Shown here in pieces: positions 5,260 to 6,478 of a DNA stretch of 6,478 nt. Numbering within the stretch: position 1 is the stretch's first letter; each line of letters starts with the position of its first letter. The notes under the pieces are model-generated. The model was not told where the DNA came from, searched no databases, and saw only the letters and a list, made by a program, of their open reading frames with translations. A program made the position numbers and the translations under genes. Origin of the DNA: Spirochaeta sp. (lineage in GTDB: Bacteria; Spirochaetota; Spirochaetia; DSM-2461). The DNA lies in the NCBI GenBank assembly GCA_030635565.1, contig DAOVYP010000134.1:1-6478 (forward strand), in the 5' to 3' direction.

Positions 5260-6478
5260 TACGAAAGACCCGCAATCTTCTCATTTCCCTGATTCTTCTT
5301 ACCGTGATTATCGGTATGATGATCCTGGTACGTCTCACCGGAAAGCCGGATGAGGTACCCGGGATTGAAACGGTCAGGGCAGCGGAAATATTGAGTGATT
5401 TCACCGTTGCCGATCTTAGATCGGTCAAGTCGGAAACCCCCGACGGCAGCCTGCATTTCTACAGCTCCGATGGTGAAAACTGGATGCTTGCCGATACACC
5501 CGAATTCTACCGCCTTGAGAGAAACCGGGTGATATTCGCCATCCGTACCCTATCCCGACTCCAATCCGGGAATATCATCGCCGAAGATGCCGGGGATTCC
5601 GATCTGGTCGAATACGGTCTGGATTATCCGGCGGCAACGCTGACATTCCGGGACCGCGATGGAAAAAGCACCATTGTGGAAATCGGCATGCCCAGCCCGT
5701 CGGGTGCCGGGCGATACGGCAGAGCAGCAGGCTCGGGAACCATTGTCCTGATACCCTCATTCGCCGCCGAATATGCTTTTAATAAACCTGGTGACTTCAG
5801 GGACATGAGCCTTCCCGCTGTAAGTATTGAAAAGCTGACTTATCTCGAATTCCGCTATGACGGCACAACCTTCCACATGGAACCTCGAGTTGAAGATAAT
5901 CCTTATCTTACCATAGTAAGTCCTTTCATCATCACTTCTCCCTGGAGGGGCCGATACGGATTGGACGATTCGGCTTTTCAGACTATTACCACCGAAGAAG
6001 CACCTTTCCCGGTCGGGGTGCAGGAATTCCTGGATGACGGGGACCCCGAAGACCCCTCCCTGGGCCTGGCTGAAGATAGCGCCGATATGCTCTATCTGGA
6101 GGATTTTGATGGGAACCTTCTGTATCTCATCATCGGAAACGAAGACAGCAAAGGTAACTACTACATCCGTTTCGGCGACCGGGAGGATGCCGTATTCACC
6201 TTGAGTGAATCCGACCTGGCTTTCATCAGGACCGATCCCTTCCGCCTCATCAGCAAATTCGTATTCCTGGCATCTATTTTTCAAGTATCGCAGGTGAAAG
6301 TGGAAAAGGGTTATGACATCTGGATAATGAGCCGGACTGAGCGTGGAGATCCCGAAGATACCAAAGACGACCGCTTTGAGGTGAACAATCTGGAAGTGGC
6401 CCGGAAAGAGTTCACTTCGGTATATCAGAAATTCATCAGTATCATGCGGGAGGGAGTTGTCGTCGATGACGTCAGCCT
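5256..6478 (+). CDS. DUF4340 protein with duplicated domain (C-terminus beyond the right edge)
   Basis: The frame is open from GTG 5256 to the last base, 407 codons plus 2 nt, so the gene is truncated at the edge. The GTG overlaps the GldG-like stop (GTGA) and has GGAG at 5243-5246, 9 nt upstream. A basic start (Arg3, Lys4, Arg6) precedes a transmembrane helix at about 8-26, and the rest is polar, so it is probably an anchored protein facing the periplasm. Residues about 60-205 match the DUF4340 pattern: Trp76, EYGLDYP at 119-125, RDRDG at 132-136, EIG at 142-144, RYGR at 153-156 and DFRDMSLP at 180-187. The same succession recurs about 150 residues later: GL at 270-271, DFDG at 283-286, IIG at 292-294, YYIR at 302-305 and DPFR at 327-330. 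DUF4340 genes commonly follow GldG-like genes, which supports an accessory role in the same ABC complex. The molecular function is unknown. Confidence 0.88.
   Translation, partial: MIRKTRNLLISLILLTVIIGMMILVRLTGKPDEVPGIETVRAAEILSDFTVADLRSVKSETPDGSLHFYSSDGENWMLADTPEFYRLERNRVIFAIRTLSRLQSGNIIAEDAGDSDLVEYGLDYPAATLTFRDRDGKSTIVEIGMPSPSGAGRYGRAAGSGTIVLIPSFAAEYAFNKPGDFRDMSLPAVSIEKLTYLEFRYDGTTFHMEPRVEDNPYLTIVSPFIITSPWRGRYGLDDSAFQTITTEEAPFPVGVQEFLDDGDPEDPSLGLAEDSADMLYLEDFDGNLLYLIIGNEDSKGNYYIRFGDREDAVFTLSESDLAFIRTDPFRLISKFVFLASIFQVSQVKVEKGYDIWIMSRTERGDPEDTKDDRFEVNNLEVARKEFTSVYQKFISIMREGVVVDDVS

Noticed and set aside
5691..5712. Possible GC-rich hairpin (GCCCG ... CGGGC) in the DUF4340 gene
   Set aside because: It has a 5-bp stem with a loop of several bases, within coding sequence and with no T tract. 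It is expected by chance in GC-rich codons.
5757..6284. Minus-strand 175-codon open frame opposite the DUF4340 gene
   Set aside because: The plus-strand frame is open through the whole region with matching family motifs, and the antisense product looks like no protein family.

Overview
The window looks like chromosomal DNA of a bacterium with balanced base composition. A spirochaete (Spirochaetota) is the best guess, with moderate confidence. The reasons are the CarD sequence, the gld-like ABC operon in a housekeeping setting, and a small four-cysteine protein of a type I associate with spirochaetes and Deltaproteobacteria. No marker gene settles the lineage. I see no mobile element, tRNA, rRNA or CRISPR array, and coding density is high.

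Layout: (1) Positions 1-360, minus strand: the N-terminal 120 codons of an unrecognised single-pass membrane protein that runs off the left edge. (2) Positions 361-431: a short divergent promoter region with a good sigma70-type promoter for the rightward genes. (3) Positions 432-1591, plus strand: a CarD/CdnL-type RNA polymerase-binding regulator, followed 2 nt later by an endonuclease III (Nth) gene. The nth frame has no ATG, GTG or TTG where the protein should begin, and CTG at 944 is the best start. (4) Positions 1659-1880: a 73-residue four-cysteine protein of unknown function. (5) Positions 1881-1984: a gap with a second good sigma70-type promoter (TTGAAG, 17 bp, TATACT) and a small dyad rich in GATC at the predicted transcription start. 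(6) Positions 1985-6478: a tightly packed four-gene operon in the order ABC ATPase, ABC-2 permease, GldG-like auxiliary protein, DUF4340 protein. The last gene is cut by the right edge.

How the genes fit together: the four operon genes overlap or lie within 9 nt of each other and probably encode one envelope complex. The ATPase would drive the polytopic permease. The GldG-like and DUF4340 proteins, each with an N-terminal membrane anchor and a large domain probably outside the cytoplasm, would be accessory subunits. Such operons are often named after gliding motility genes (gldA, gldF, gldG) of Bacteroidetes, but nothing here indicates gliding, and the substrate cannot be read from the sequence. 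The carD-nth pair joins transcription control at promoters with base-excision repair and looks translationally coupled. The points most worth a second look are the non-canonical nth start with its altered DNA-wedge residues, the near-leaderless geometry of the carD promoter, and a tandem internal duplication in the DUF4340 protein.
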